From the NCBI RefSeq assembly GCF_010994755.1, contig NZ_WHSB02000012.1, forward strand, positions 1 through 64,000: a stretch of DNA of 64,000 nt. Direction: 5' to 3'. The notes below the pieces were generated by a model that made no database searches, was not told the origin of the DNA, and worked only from the letters and a program-made list of their open reading frames with translations. This document shows positions 8,585 to 17,612 of the stretch, in pieces; the first letter of the stretch is position 1, and each line of letters starts with the position of its first letter. Position numbers and translations under genes: made by a program. The DNA is from Shinella lacus. Lineage in GTDB: Bacteria > Pseudomonadota > Alphaproteobacteria > Rhizobiales > Rhizobiaceae.

Positions 8585-9589
8585 ATGTCCCAGTCGAACG
8601 CCCCCGACATGAATGTCGACCTCCTGAAACGCCACGACCGGTCGCTTTTACGCCGGCTGATGCTGACGCAGGAAATGTGGATCGCGATTGCCATCGTCGT
8701 GCTCGGACTGGCCGTGTCGATGATCTCCGGAAAGTTCGCCACGTCCGGTAACCTGATGAACGTCCTGCAAAATGCCTGTTTCATCGGTCTGATGGCGCTG
8801 GGCATGACGCCCGTGCTCATCAGCGGCGGGATAGACATTTCCGTTGGCTCGATTTTGGGGCTGAGCGGTGTGACGCTCGGCATCCTGCTGAATGCCGGCG
8901 CACCGTTGCCGGTCGGCATCTTCGGGACGCTCTTCGTCGGCCTGGTCTTCGGCGGGCTCAACGGCGCAGTCATAACGCTCGCCAAGTTGCCACCCTTTAT
9001 CGTGACACTAGCGACACTGTCGATCGGACGAAGTCTTGCGCTCGTCGTCAGCGACAATCAGGTGTTCTACGAGTTCGGCACCGCGACGGAATCGATCCTG
9101 GCGCTTGGCGGCGGCTACACGCTCGGCGTTCCGAACGTCGTCTACGCCCTCGTCGTCTTCGTCATCGTGCTGCACTGCCTTCTGACCATGACCCGCTGGG
9201 GCCGCTACATCTTTGCCATCGGCGGCAACGAGAGTGCCGCCCGTCTTGCCGGTATCTCGGTCGATGCGATCAAGATCTCGGCCTATGCCTTCAGCGGCCT
9301 GATGGCGGCTGTCAGCGCGATCTTCCTCGTTGGCTGGCTTGGCGCGGTCACCAACGCCATCGGCACGGGTTATGAGTTGCAAACCATCGCCTCGACCGTC
9401 ATCGGCGGCGCGTCCCTCACCGGCGGTTTCGGGACTGCACTCGGTGCCGCGATCGGCGCGATCCTGATCGAGGTGATCCGCAACGCATTGCTGATCGCTG
9501 GCGTCAATCCTTTCTGGCAGGGCACCTTCGTTGGCGGCTTCATTCTTGCCGCAGTACTTCTCGAACGCATTCGGTCGCTGCGCCGCTGA
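8585..9589 (+). CDS. Sugar ABC transporter permease (RbsC/FrcC type)
   Basis: A 334-residue integral membrane protein of the BPD_transp_2 (ribose/fructose/xylose) class. The diagnostic segment ISGGIDISVGSILG follows the third hydrophobic stretch and the late IGGASLTGGFGT loop is present. About eight to ten membrane helices can be read. An aaggaggaaggaga ribosome site precedes the ATG. It works with the ATPase at 7826 and the binding protein at 9677. Substrate cannot be told from sequence. Confidence 0.92.
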   Translation: MSQSNAPDMNVDLLKRHDRSLLRRLMLTQEMWIAIAIVVLGLAVSMISGKFATSGNLMNVLQNACFIGLMALGMTPVLISGGIDISVGSILGLSGVTLGILLNAGAPLPVGIFGTLFVGLVFGGLNGAVITLAKLPPFIVTLATLSIGRSLALVVSDNQVFYEFGTATESILALGGGYTLGVPNVVYALVVFVIVLHCLLTMTRWGRYIFAIGGNESAARLAGISVDAIKISAYAFSGLMAAVSAIFLVGWLGAVTNAIGTGYELQTIASTVIGGASLTGGFGTALGAAIGAILIEVIRNALLIAGVNPFWQGTFVGGFILAAVLLERIRSLRR

Positions 9590-9676
9590 CGGCTGCGCCC
9601 GCACACAGTCAGGGCGTGGAGGAGTGCCTCGCCGTGAAGAAAGACGTCTTTATCAGCGAACCAAGGAGGAGATACC

Positions 9677-10693
9677 ATGTCGCTGTCAGGAAGCCTGAAA
9701 TTGACCCTGTCGTCTGCCGCGATCGCGCTTTGCGCCTTTGCCTCGACGGCGAATGCCGCAGACCGGGAATTCGCGCTGGTCTTCAAGGTATTGAACAACG
9801 CCTTCAGCCCGCCGATCGACGCCGGCTGCAAGGAAGCCGCCAAGAAGCTCGGCGACGTGACCTGCACCTATGTCGGCCCGACCGAATATGACGAAGCCAA
9901 GCAGGTTCAGCTCGCGCAGGACATGATCACCCGCGGCGTCGACGGGCTCGGCATTTCCGCCGGCAACCCGAAGGCGATGGCGCGCATCCTCAAGATGGCG
10001 AATGACAAGGGTATCCCGGTCGTCACCTTCGACACCGATGTGCTGCCGGAAGACGCCGGCCTGCGCGCCACCTATATCGGCACCGACAACTACTCCTTCG
10101 GCGTGGAACTCGCCAAGAAGGTGCTGGAGAACAAGAAAGAGGGCGGTACGGTCTGCATTCAGTCGGGCGCGCCGGCATCTGAAAACCTGAAGGCGCGCGT
10201 TCAAGGCATCCGCGACACGCTCGCCGGTGCCTCGAAGGACAAGCCGGTCGACACGCTCACCGGCCAGAACGGCTGGACCGAGCCGGCTGGTTGCCCGGTC
10301 TACAACAATGACGACATCGCGCTTGCCGCCCAGCAGGTTCGCGACGTCATGACCAACCATCCCGACCTCTCCGCCTTCGTTGCGGTTGGCGGGTGGGCGC
10401 AGTATGCGCCGCAGGCCTACAAGCAGGCGATGGAGCCGCTGAAGGAACGTCTCGACAAGAAGGATCTCGTCGTGGTCTTCGGCGACAACTTCGGTCCGCA
10501 GCTTCCGCTGCTCGCCGAAGGCCTGAGCCACTACAACATCGGCCAGCGTCCCTATGACATGGGCTACGAGACCATCATTGCCCTCGACAAGCTGACCAAG
10601 GGCGAAAAGCTCGAGCCGTTCATCCAGACCGGCACCGAGACCTGCACCCCGGCCGATGCGCTGACCACCTGCGGCAAGGTTGCCGCCAAGTAA
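9677..10693 (+). CDS. Sugar ABC transporter periplasmic binding protein
   Basis: A 338-residue Peripla_BP_4 protein. Residues 1-27 form a signal peptide ending FASTANA-ADR. The mature part starts with the usual first strand (FALVFKVLNNAF) and contains GVDGLGISAGNP and FDTDVLPEDAGLRATYIGTD, the RbsB/FrcB-type ligand-pocket segments. Four cysteines in the mature part (for example GCPVYNND and TCTPADALTTCG) suggest disulfides. An accaaggaggaga ribosome site precedes the ATG. A GC-rich hairpin follows the stop, as for most binding-protein genes in this window. Confidence 0.92.
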   Translation: MSLSGSLKLTLSSAAIALCAFASTANAADREFALVFKVLNNAFSPPIDAGCKEAAKKLGDVTCTYVGPTEYDEAKQVQLAQDMITRGVDGLGISAGNPKAMARILKMANDKGIPVVTFDTDVLPEDAGLRATYIGTDNYSFGVELAKKVLENKKEGGTVCIQSGAPASENLKARVQGIRDTLAGASKDKPVDTLTGQNGWTEPAGCPVYNNDDIALAAQQVRDVMTNHPDLSAFVAVGGWAQYAPQAYKQAMEPLKERLDKKDLVVVFGDNFGPQLPLLAEGLSHYNIGQRPYDMGYETIIALDKLTKGEKLEPFIQTGTETCTPADALTTCGKVAAK

Positions 10694-10711
10694 GCACGCT
10701 TCAAAGGGGAT

Positions 10712-10734
10712 GGGCCGGCGGTCAACGTCGGCCC
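10712..10734 (+). terminator. Intercistronic hairpin after binding-protein gene
   Basis: GGGCCG at 10712-10717 pairs with CGGCCC at 10729-10734, followed by gtttcatt. It lies between the binding-protein stop and the next start at 10760. It probably protects the upstream message or partly ends transcription, giving more binding protein than downstream enzymes. Confidence 0.5.
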
Positions 10735-10759
10735 GTTTCATTCCAGACAGGACAGGAAC

Positions 10760-11884
10760 ATGAGAACGCTGAAACTGGGCATGGTCGGCGGTGGCAATGG
10801 TGCGTTCTTCGGCGCCGCACACCGCGCTGCCGCCGCGATGACGGGACGCTTTTCGCTGGTCGCGGGCGCATTTTCGAGCGATGCGGTGCGCGCACGCGAA
10901 AGCGGGAACGATCTCGGACTCGACCCGGATCGCTGCTATGCAGATTTTGAGACGATGGCGCAGCGCGAGGCAAGCCGCGACGGCATCGACCTCGTCGCCG
11001 TGGTAACGCCGAACCACCTGCATGCACCCGCCTGTCGCGCCTTCCTCAGTGCCGGCATCAACATCCTCTGCGACAAGCCGCTGACCGCCACGCTGGATGA
11101 GGCGCACGCGCTCCAGAAGGTGGCCGAGGACAGCACCTCCCTTTTCGGTGTAACCTATACCAATGCCGGCTTCGACATGGTGCGCGAAGCGCGTGCGGTC
11201 GTGGCGGCCGGCGAGATCGGCGCCGTGCGTCTGGTCCGCGTCGCTTTTCCGCAGGAATGGCTGGCGACCGCCACCGAGGCGACCGGCAACAAACAGGCCG
11301 AATGGCGAACCGACCCGGCGAGAAGCGGCGCCGGCAGCCTCGGCGACATCGGCACCCATGCGTTCCATCTTGTCGAATTCGTCACGGGCCTCACGGCAAC
11401 ATCCCTTTCGGCCGAGGTCGATACCTTCGTCGCCGGCCGCCGCGTCGATGACAATGTGACGGCGAAGCTGCGCTTTGGCGGCGGCGCGAAAGGACTGCTC
11501 TGGGCAAGCCAGGTGGCGATCGGCGAAACCAACGGGCTCAAGATCGATGTGCACGGCGACAAGGGCTCCCTCGGCTGGACGGTTGAGGCGGCGAACCAGC
11601 TGACCTTTGCGCCGCTCGGCGGCCGGCGCATGGTGATCGACCGCGCCTCGCACGGAACTGCTTTCAAGGGACTGATGCCGCCCGGTCATCCCCAAGGATT
11701 CATCGAGGCGCTGGCGCGGCTCTATATCGACATGGCTGAACAGATCGAGGCGCGCCGCGCTGGACGCGCCGCGGCGGCCGATGCCCTGCTACTGCCCGGC
11801 ATCGGTGATGGTGTCCGCGGTTTGCGTTTCGTCGATGCCGCACTTCGCTCGGGCGCCGAAGATGGTCGCTGGACAGATATTTGA
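10760..11884 (+). CDS. Gfo/Idh/MocA-family oxidoreductase
   Basis: A 374-residue NAD(P)-dependent sugar or polyol dehydrogenase. The Rossmann fold begins at residue 5 with LGMVGGGNGAFFG. The family catalytic-lysine motif, usually EKP, reads CDKPLT. The DIGTHAFHLVEFVTG helix carries the conserved D and H of the active site. Such enzymes oxidise a ring or chain hydroxyl, often at C3 of a hexose or at an inositol carbon. It is the first enzyme gene after the transporter, in the same direction, and the first of two MocA-type genes here. Confidence 0.88.
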   Translation: MRTLKLGMVGGGNGAFFGAAHRAAAAMTGRFSLVAGAFSSDAVRARESGNDLGLDPDRCYADFETMAQREASRDGIDLVAVVTPNHLHAPACRAFLSAGINILCDKPLTATLDEAHALQKVAEDSTSLFGVTYTNAGFDMVREARAVVAAGEIGAVRLVRVAFPQEWLATATEATGNKQAEWRTDPARSGAGSLGDIGTHAFHLVEFVTGLTATSLSAEVDTFVAGRRVDDNVTAKLRFGGGAKGLLWASQVAIGETNGLKIDVHGDKGSLGWTVEAANQLTFAPLGGRRMVIDRASHGTAFKGLMPPGHPQGFIEALARLYIDMAEQIEARRAGRAAAADALLLPGIGDGVRGLRFVDAALRSGAEDGRWTDI

Positions 11885-11896
11885 CGTGAGACTTCT

Positions 11897-12934
11897 ATGA
11901 CTGGTAACGGCGCTCCCTTCCGCACCTTCATCATGGCACATCCGCGCCTCGTCGAAGACGTCTTCACGGACGCTCATCTTGCCCGGCTTCGTGCGCTCGG
12001 CGATGTCGTCATCCATGAGGGCGATGTGCTGAGCGACGAGGGTTTCGAAAGACACGTCGTGCCGGCCGATGTCGCGATGGGCATTTTCGACATGCCGGCC
12101 GAACGGCTGGCGCGCTGCTGCAATCTCAAGGCCTTCGTCAACAGCGAGGGAAACTTCTTGCCCAATATCGACTATCGCCATTGCTTCGAGCACGGCATCC
12201 GCGTGCTGTCGGCAAGCCACGTCTTTGCCGAACCGGTCGCCGAGATCGGACTGGCCATGGCTATCGATCTCGGCCGCGGTATCACCGAGGCCGACCGACT
12301 AATGCGGGAGGGCAAGGAAGAGTATGGATTTGCGGCCAACCGCAATGCGCTGCCGCTGATGCGTGCGCGGGTCGGGCTGATTGGTTTCGGCGATCTCGCC
12401 CGCGCGCTGTTGCCCTTGTTGAAACCGTTTACATCGACGATCGACGTCTACGACCCCTGGGTGCCCGGCCTGTTGATCGAGCAGGCCGGCTGCCGGTCGG
12501 TGTCGCTCGACGCGCTGCTTGCGGAGAGCGACTTCGTCTTCGTGCTCGCCGGCGTCACCTCCGACAATGCCGGTTTCCTCGACAGACGCGCGTTCGGGCT
12601 GATGAAACAGGGGGCGTGCCTGCTGCTGCTCAGCCGTGCGGCGGTCGCCAACTTCCCCGACATGCTGGAGGCCGCCGCTTCGGGCCGGATCCGGGTTGCG
12701 ACCGACGTTTTCCCGATCGAACCGGTCGCGGCCGACGACCCGGTGCGACGGACGCCGAACATCATCCTGTCGCCCCACCAGGCCGGCGCAATGGAATCGA
12801 CGTTGGGCGCCATGGGTGCATCGATCACTGCCGATATCGAGCTGATCGCCCGTGGCCTGCCGCCCGCCGTCTGCAAGGTGGCGCAGCCGGAGACCGCCGT
12901 GCGCTTCCGCAGCATGCCTGTGTCGAAGAGCTGA
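11897..12934 (+). CDS. D-2-hydroxyacid dehydrogenase family protein
   Basis: A 345-residue protein of the D-isomer-specific 2-hydroxyacid dehydrogenase family (NAD-dependent reduction of 2-oxo acids, or the reverse). The NAD fold has VGLIGFGDLARALLP. The catalytic trio is visible as R in LLSRAAV, E in DVFPIEPV and H in LSPHQAGA. The gap to the upstream gene is 12 bases. In a sugar locus such enzymes often act on sugar acids (gluconate, glycerate or hydroxypyruvate type), but no specific substrate can be assigned. Confidence 0.85.
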   Translation: MTGNGAPFRTFIMAHPRLVEDVFTDAHLARLRALGDVVIHEGDVLSDEGFERHVVPADVAMGIFDMPAERLARCCNLKAFVNSEGNFLPNIDYRHCFEHGIRVLSASHVFAEPVAEIGLAMAIDLGRGITEADRLMREGKEEYGFAANRNALPLMRARVGLIGFGDLARALLPLLKPFTSTIDVYDPWVPGLLIEQAGCRSVSLDALLAESDFVFVLAGVTSDNAGFLDRRAFGLMKQGACLLLLSRAAVANFPDMLEAAASGRIRVATDVFPIEPVAADDPVRRTPNIILSPHQAGAMESTLGAMGASITADIELIARGLPPAVCKVAQPETAVRFRSMPVSKS

Positions 12935-12984
12935 TGAACAGGGCCGGTCTTGAAAGCGCCGGCCAGTATTGAAAGGACAAGCTG

Positions 12985-14058
12985 ATGAACGAGGGTAAGC
13001 CGCTGCTGAAGGTCGGCATTCTCGGCTGCGGGCCGATCTCGCAGGCGGGGCATTTCGAAAGCGCCGTCAAAGCGCGCAATGTCGAGCTTTACGCCATCTG
13101 CGACGTCGCCGACGACCTGCGCGCCCGCATGGCTGCGACCCACGCGCCGAAGAAGGATTTCTCCGACTACGACGAGATGCTCGCAGATCCGGACGTCGAG
13201 GCCGTCATCATCGCGACGGCCGACGCCTTCCACGTCGCAGCCGCGACCCGGGCGCTGGAAGCCGGCAAACATGTGCTGTGCGAAAAGCCGCTCGGCATGA
13301 CGGTGGAGGATGTGGAGGGTCTTCGCCCCGTCGTCGAGAAAAGCGGCAAGGTCTTCCAGGTCGGTCACATGAAGCGCTACGACGCCGGCCTGCAAAGCGC
13401 CAAGACCTTCATCGACGCCGAGATGGGCGAGATGCTCGCACTGAAGGCTTGGTATTGCGATTCGACCCATCGTTATGCCGTCACCGACGCGGTGCAGCCC
13501 TACATGATCCGCAGCGCCAATGCGAAGAAGCCGTCGCGCAACCCGAAGGCCGATCTAGAGCAGTATTTCATGCTCGCCCATGGCAGCCACTTGCTCGACA
13601 CCGCCCGCTATTTTGCCGGTCCCATCCTTTCGGTCGATGCGCGGCTGCGCCAACGGTTCGGCGCCTATTCGTGGTTCATCGACGTCGAGTTCGCCAATGG
13701 CACCATGGGCCATCTGGACCTGACAGTTGCCGTGCGCATGGACTGGCACGAGGGCTTCCAGATCTACGGCGAGTACGGCAGCATTCTCGGCAAGACCTAC
13801 AATCCTTGGCTGTTCAAGAGCAGCGAGGTGGACATCTTCAGCGAAAAGACCGGGGCGACCAGCCGCGTACTCGGCGCCGACGGTCAATTCTACCGGCGCC
13901 AGCTGGAGGGCTTTGCAGACACGATCCTTGATGGCGGGCCGCTAACCGGCGCAGGCATTGAGGACGGCATCGCCTCGGTGCGCGCCATGGCGGCAGTGAT
14001 GCAGTCGGTGCGCGACAAGGCGCCGGTAAACCTCGCCGATGCGCAGGGGAGTGTGTGA
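12985..14058 (+). CDS. Gfo/Idh/MocA-family oxidoreductase (second copy)
   Basis: A 357-residue NAD(P)-dependent dehydrogenase with VGILGCGPIS at the N-terminus and the canonical LCEKPLGM motif. GSHLLDTARYF supplies the conserved active-site D. It differs clearly from the protein at 10760, so the two probably act at different steps or in opposite redox directions, as in oxidation-isomerisation-reduction schemes for inositols and rare sugars. Its stop overlaps the next start as TGATG. A ribosome site (aaaggacaagctg) precedes the ATG. Confidence 0.88.
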   Translation: MNEGKPLLKVGILGCGPISQAGHFESAVKARNVELYAICDVADDLRARMAATHAPKKDFSDYDEMLADPDVEAVIIATADAFHVAAATRALEAGKHVLCEKPLGMTVEDVEGLRPVVEKSGKVFQVGHMKRYDAGLQSAKTFIDAEMGEMLALKAWYCDSTHRYAVTDAVQPYMIRSANAKKPSRNPKADLEQYFMLAHGSHLLDTARYFAGPILSVDARLRQRFGAYSWFIDVEFANGTMGHLDLTVAVRMDWHEGFQIYGEYGSILGKTYNPWLFKSSEVDIFSEKTGATSRVLGADGQFYRRQLEGFADTILDGGPLTGAGIEDGIASVRAMAAVMQSVRDKAPVNLADAQGSV

Positions 14059-14897
14059 TGCGAACCGGTATCTTCGCCAAGACATTTGCCGGGACGACGC
14101 CGGACGCCGTGCTCGCCGCCGCCCGCGATGCCGGCTATGCGTCGGTCCAGTACAACTTCGCCTGCTCCGGTCTTGGCGCGCTGCCGGAGACGATCCCGGA
14201 TACCGCGGTCGCGGCGATCCGCGACGCGTCGGCAAAGAGCGGCGTCGCCATTGCGGCGATCTCCGCCACCTATAACATGATCCACCCGGATATCGGCACT
14301 CGCGAAGCGGGACGGCGCAGTTTCGCAGAAATCGCTAGTGTGGCACATCGGGCTGGCTCGAATCTCCTGACCGTCTGCACGGGCAGCCGCGACGCCGCCG
14401 ACCAGTGGCGTGACCATCCGGACAATCAGGGGGCCGAGGCCTGGCAGGACATGATCGCCGAGTTCGGCCATCTGCTCGCGATTGCCGAACGGCACGACGT
14501 CTTCATCGGCGTCGAGCCGGAGCTTGCCAATGTCATCAACTCCGCAGCTCAGGCGCGCCGGCTGATCGACACGATGGCGAGCGAGCGCATCCGCATCGTG
14601 CTCGATCCGGCGAACCTCTTCGAGCATGAGGACACGGATACGCGAGACCGCATCATCGACGAAGCGATCGATCTGCTGAAGGATAGCATCGCCATCGCCC
14701 ACGCGAAGGATCGCAACCCGGACGGTTCCTTCGCCACCGCGGGCAAGGGCGTCATCGACTATCCGCGTTACGTGGCCGCGCTGAAGAGGGCAGGGTTCGA
14801 CGGCGACGTGATCACCCACGGGCTTTCGGCGGCGGAAGCACCGGGCGTTGCCGCTTTCTTGGCACCCCTCCTTGCCTCGGAGGGCCGAGGCGCATGA
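14058..14897 (+). CDS. Sugar phosphate isomerase/epimerase (AP_endonuc_2 TIM barrel)
   Basis: A 279-residue xylose-isomerase-like TIM barrel of the IolE/IolI/tagatose-3-epimerase superfamily. Metal-binding positions can be read as E in IGVEPELANV, D in VLDPANLFE, H in AIAHAKDR and a late acidic region. The ATG at 14058 overlaps the upstream stop; an in-frame GTG lies one codon earlier. With a MocA enzyme on either side it probably isomerises or dehydrates a keto-sugar. It ends in an ATGA overlap with the hydrolase gene. Confidence 0.85.
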   Translation: MRTGIFAKTFAGTTPDAVLAAARDAGYASVQYNFACSGLGALPETIPDTAVAAIRDASAKSGVAIAAISATYNMIHPDIGTREAGRRSFAEIASVAHRAGSNLLTVCTGSRDAADQWRDHPDNQGAEAWQDMIAEFGHLLAIAERHDVFIGVEPELANVINSAAQARRLIDTMASERIRIVLDPANLFEHEDTDTRDRIIDEAIDLLKDSIAIAHAKDRNPDGSFATAGKGVIDYPRYVAALKRAGFDGDVITHGLSAAEAPGVAAFLAPLLASEGRGA

Positions 14898-15697
14898 ATC
14901 CAGCCCGCCATTCTGCCGATGGGGTGAGCCTTGCGGTCTACGAGGAGGGCGAAGGCATGCCCTTCGTTTTCCAGCATGGCCTTTGCGGCGATCAGGCCCA
15001 GCCGGGTCAGGTCTTTCCGGAGGATGTTGGCTTTCGTCGCATTACCCTCGAATGCCGTGGCCACGGCGCCTCGGACGCGGGCCCGAAGACGGCCTTTTCG
15101 ATCGCCACCTTCGCCAGCGACGTTGCCGGCTATCTTGACGCGAGCGGTATCGAGCGGCCGGTGGTGGGCGGTATTTCCATGGGAGCGGCGATCGCGCTCC
15201 GGCTTGCCGTGCGCCGGCCAGACCTGGTTCGGGCGCTGGTGATCGCCCGCCCGGCATGGATCTGCGCCGCCAACCCTGAAAACATGGCGCCGAACCGCAT
15301 TGCCGGCGAGCTTCTCGATCGCTATCCGCCGGACGAGGCACGCCGGCAATATGAAGCGTCACCGCAGGCCGAAGAGCTGGAGCGGACCGGACCGGACAAT
15401 CTCGCGTCGATCCGCGGCTTCTTCACCCGCGAGCCGATCGACGTCACCGCGGCGCTGCTCAGGGCGATCTCGATGGACGGTCCCGGTGTTACGGAGGCGG
15501 AGGTCTCGGCCGTCGCCGTGCCGACGCTGGTGATCGGCCATGGGCGCGACGTCGTTCATCCGCTTGGCCATGCGCAGTCGCTCGCGTCGATGATCCCGGG
15601 CGCACGGCTGGTGGAGATCACGCCGAAGGCGGACGATGCCGGCGCCTATCGCGCTGATTTCCGTGCCGCACTTGCGGCGTTCCTCAGGGAGCTTTGA
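14894..15697 (+). CDS. Alpha/beta-fold hydrolase
   Basis: A 267-residue alpha/beta hydrolase. The oxyanion HG motif reads VFQHGLCGD, the nucleophile elbow is GGISMGAA, and the acid is likely D in IGHGRDVVHP. The usual catalytic histidine near the C-terminus is not evident; the position after the last strand reads EITPKADDAG. The gene overlaps its upstream neighbour by 4 bp and lies 1 base before the next ATG, so it is translated with the pathway. A sugar lactone or ester is a plausible substrate. Confidence 0.8.
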   Translation: MNPARHSADGVSLAVYEEGEGMPFVFQHGLCGDQAQPGQVFPEDVGFRRITLECRGHGASDAGPKTAFSIATFASDVAGYLDASGIERPVVGGISMGAAIALRLAVRRPDLVRALVIARPAWICAANPENMAPNRIAGELLDRYPPDEARRQYEASPQAEELERTGPDNLASIRGFFTREPIDVTAALLRAISMDGPGVTEAEVSAVAVPTLVIGHGRDVVHPLGHAQSLASMIPGARLVEITPKADDAGAYRADFRAALAAFLREL

Positions 15698-15698
15698 G

Positions 15699-16406
15699 AT
15701 GCGGCCGCCTTCCGACTGGCTCGAAACCCTGCCCAAGGATCGGCTGATGGCCGAAATGTCGCTGTGGTCAGCCGATCTCGCCAGGCTTGGTGCGGAGATT
15801 GCTCGGATCGACCCCTTCACCGACATCTACCATATCGACGTCGCGGACGGCCATTTCTCGCCCGCTTTGCTGTTCTTCCCTGATCTTGTCGCCGTTTGCC
15901 GCCGCTGTTCGGCAAAACCGCTGCATATCCATTTGATGGCAGCAGATGCCATCCTCGAGGCCCAGATCCGCCAGTTCGCCGATGCCGGCGTCGATGCGAT
16001 CAGCATTCATGCGGAGAATGGAAATCTCGAGGCGGGCCTCGACCTCATCGACCGTCTCGGGCTCGTTCCCGGCGTCGTGCTGCAATTGCAAACACCGGTA
16101 TCGGCCGCAGCCTCCTTTATCGAGCGCATCGGCCTGCTGACGCTGCTCGGCACACGGGTCGGCGCGAAGGGCCAGGCGCTCGACCCGCAAGCCGAAAGCC
16201 GGCTCGGCGAGGCGCGCGCGCTGATCGCGAACCGGAGTGCGGCGGGCCGCATCCTGCTGTGCGCCGACGGCGGCATTCGCGAGCATACGGTGCCAAATCT
16301 CGCCCGGGCCGGCGCCGAGACCGTCGTCATGGGCTCGCTCGCTTTCGAGGCTGCGGATCTGGTTCAACGCATGGCCTGGCTACACGCGCAACCGGTGGAA
16401 CGATAA
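15699..16406 (+). CDS. Ribulose-phosphate 3-epimerase-like protein
   Basis: A 235-residue TIM barrel of the Ribul_P_3_epim family, which also includes allulose-6-phosphate epimerase AlsE. Diagnostic stretches are YHIDVADGHFSPALLF (metal-binding H and D), LHIHLMA and LLCADGGIREHTV, where the second catalytic Asp sits. I chose the ATG at 15699, one base after the hydrolase stop; the frame stays open to 15636. It is followed after 9 bases by a ROK kinase, an arrangement also seen in allose loci (alsE-alsK). Whether it acts on ribulose-5-P or a hexulose-6-P is not decided. Confidence 0.85.
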   Translation: MRPPSDWLETLPKDRLMAEMSLWSADLARLGAEIARIDPFTDIYHIDVADGHFSPALLFFPDLVAVCRRCSAKPLHIHLMAADAILEAQIRQFADAGVDAISIHAENGNLEAGLDLIDRLGLVPGVVLQLQTPVSAAASFIERIGLLTLLGTRVGAKGQALDPQAESRLGEARALIANRSAAGRILLCADGGIREHTVPNLARAGAETVVMGSLAFEAADLVQRMAWLHAQPVER

Positions 16407-16415
16407 GAGGCCCGC

Positions 16416-17363
16416 ATGAAGGACGATTTCACCATAGGTCTCGATCTCGGCGGCACGCAGGTTCGTGCAGCGTTGGTGCGAGCCGGCAAAGTTCTGTCGC
16501 GCACCGCGGTACGGACGGATGTCAGCGGCCCGGACGTGGTGATGCGCCAGTTTGGCGCGCTTGTCGAAGAGGTGTCGCAGGCGGCAGGCGGTGCGCCGAT
16601 CCGCGCTGTCGGCATGTGCGCGCCGGGCCCGCTCGATACTGTGAGCGGCATTATCGACCATATTCCGACCCTTCCCGGCTGGGAGCAATTCCCCTTGCGC
16701 GACCGTCTGTCTGAGATTTTTGGCCTCCCGGCCATCGTCGAGAATGACGGCATCGCCGCCGCCTTCGGCGAATGGCAGCATGGTGCGGCGCGCGGGCTCG
16801 ATCATCTCGTCTATGTCACGGTCAGCACCGGCATCGGCGGTGGCGTTGTCGTCGATGGCCGGCTGATGCATGGCGCACGCGGGATGGGCGGCCATGTCGG
16901 CCATTTCACATTGGTTGGGGAGGGGCCGGTCTGCTCCTGCGGCCGCGTCGGCTGCTTCGAGGCGGTTGCCGCCGGCACGGCCTTCGGCAAGCGCGCCCGT
17001 GCGGCCGCGGCCGGAAATCCTCGCTCCTATCTCGGCAGGATAGCCGCGCGCGAAACAGTCGAGGGTCGCCACGCCGTGGAGGGCGCGCGGGCAGGCGATG
17101 CCAGCTGCCTCGCCCTCGTTGCCGAGGAGGCAGATTTGCTCGGCTCGGGTTTCGCCAGCCTGCTGCATCTCTACAGCCCGCAAATGATCGTCATGGGCGG
17201 CGGCGTATCGGTCGCTTTCGACCTGCTCGAACCCGGCATCCGCGCGCGCATCCGCAAGGACGCCATGGCGCCCTTCCGCGAGGTGCCGGTCGTGCCTGCA
17301 ATGCTCGGCGACGACGCCGGCCTCGTCGGGGTGGCCGATCTGGCCCTTATTAAGCAGGGCTAG
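16416..17363 (+). CDS. ROK-family sugar kinase
   Basis: A 315-residue ROK protein without a DNA-binding domain, hence a kinase (glucokinase/allokinase/N-acetylmannosamine kinase type). The ATP site reads GLDLGGTQVRAA. The catalytic Asp lies in VENDGIAAAFGEW. The zinc motif is CSCGRVGCFEA, and VSTGIGGGVVVDGR is the second phosphate loop. It phosphorylates a hexose or amino sugar in the cytoplasm. It is the last gene before a 249-base gap with a new promoter. Confidence 0.9.
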   Translation: MKDDFTIGLDLGGTQVRAALVRAGKVLSRTAVRTDVSGPDVVMRQFGALVEEVSQAAGGAPIRAVGMCAPGPLDTVSGIIDHIPTLPGWEQFPLRDRLSEIFGLPAIVENDGIAAAFGEWQHGAARGLDHLVYVTVSTGIGGGVVVDGRLMHGARGMGGHVGHFTLVGEGPVCSCGRVGCFEAVAAGTAFGKRARAAAAGNPRSYLGRIAARETVEGRHAVEGARAGDASCLALVAEEADLLGSGFASLLHLYSPQMIVMGGGVSVAFDLLEPGIRARIRKDAMAPFREVPVVPAMLGDDAGLVGVADLALIKQG

Positions 17364-17545
17364 CATAGGCTCGTGCCCAACAGCGGTGAAAAACACTTGC
17401 CGAAACACATCGGCGGGTGCGAACGCCAAGGCGCTTCGTGAACTCTGCGACACGACGTGCGGGTAAGCGGCGACGAACAGATCTGCAGACGGAGCACCAT
17501 CGCGACCGTCTTGCCTCGCCACACAGACCTTCCTTTCCTCACTGA

Positions 17546-17573
17546 TTGACTTTCCCCTAAGTAATGGTATTTT
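17546..17573 (+). promoter_or_regulatory. Candidate promoter for second sugar transporter
   Basis: TTGACT at 17546-17551, a 16-base spacer and TATTTT at 17568-17573, 39 bases before the binding-protein ATG. The ribosome site is agggaggaga. Good match to a housekeeping-type promoter; no experimental support. Confidence 0.45.
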
Positions 17574-17612
17574 TGAGAAAGAGATCGATCTCATTTCCAG
17601 GGAGGAGAGAAA

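Noticed and set aside
9686-11695. 669-codon minus-strand frame
   Set aside because: Runs antisense across a receptor and a dehydrogenase gene with clear families; no domain likeness of its own.
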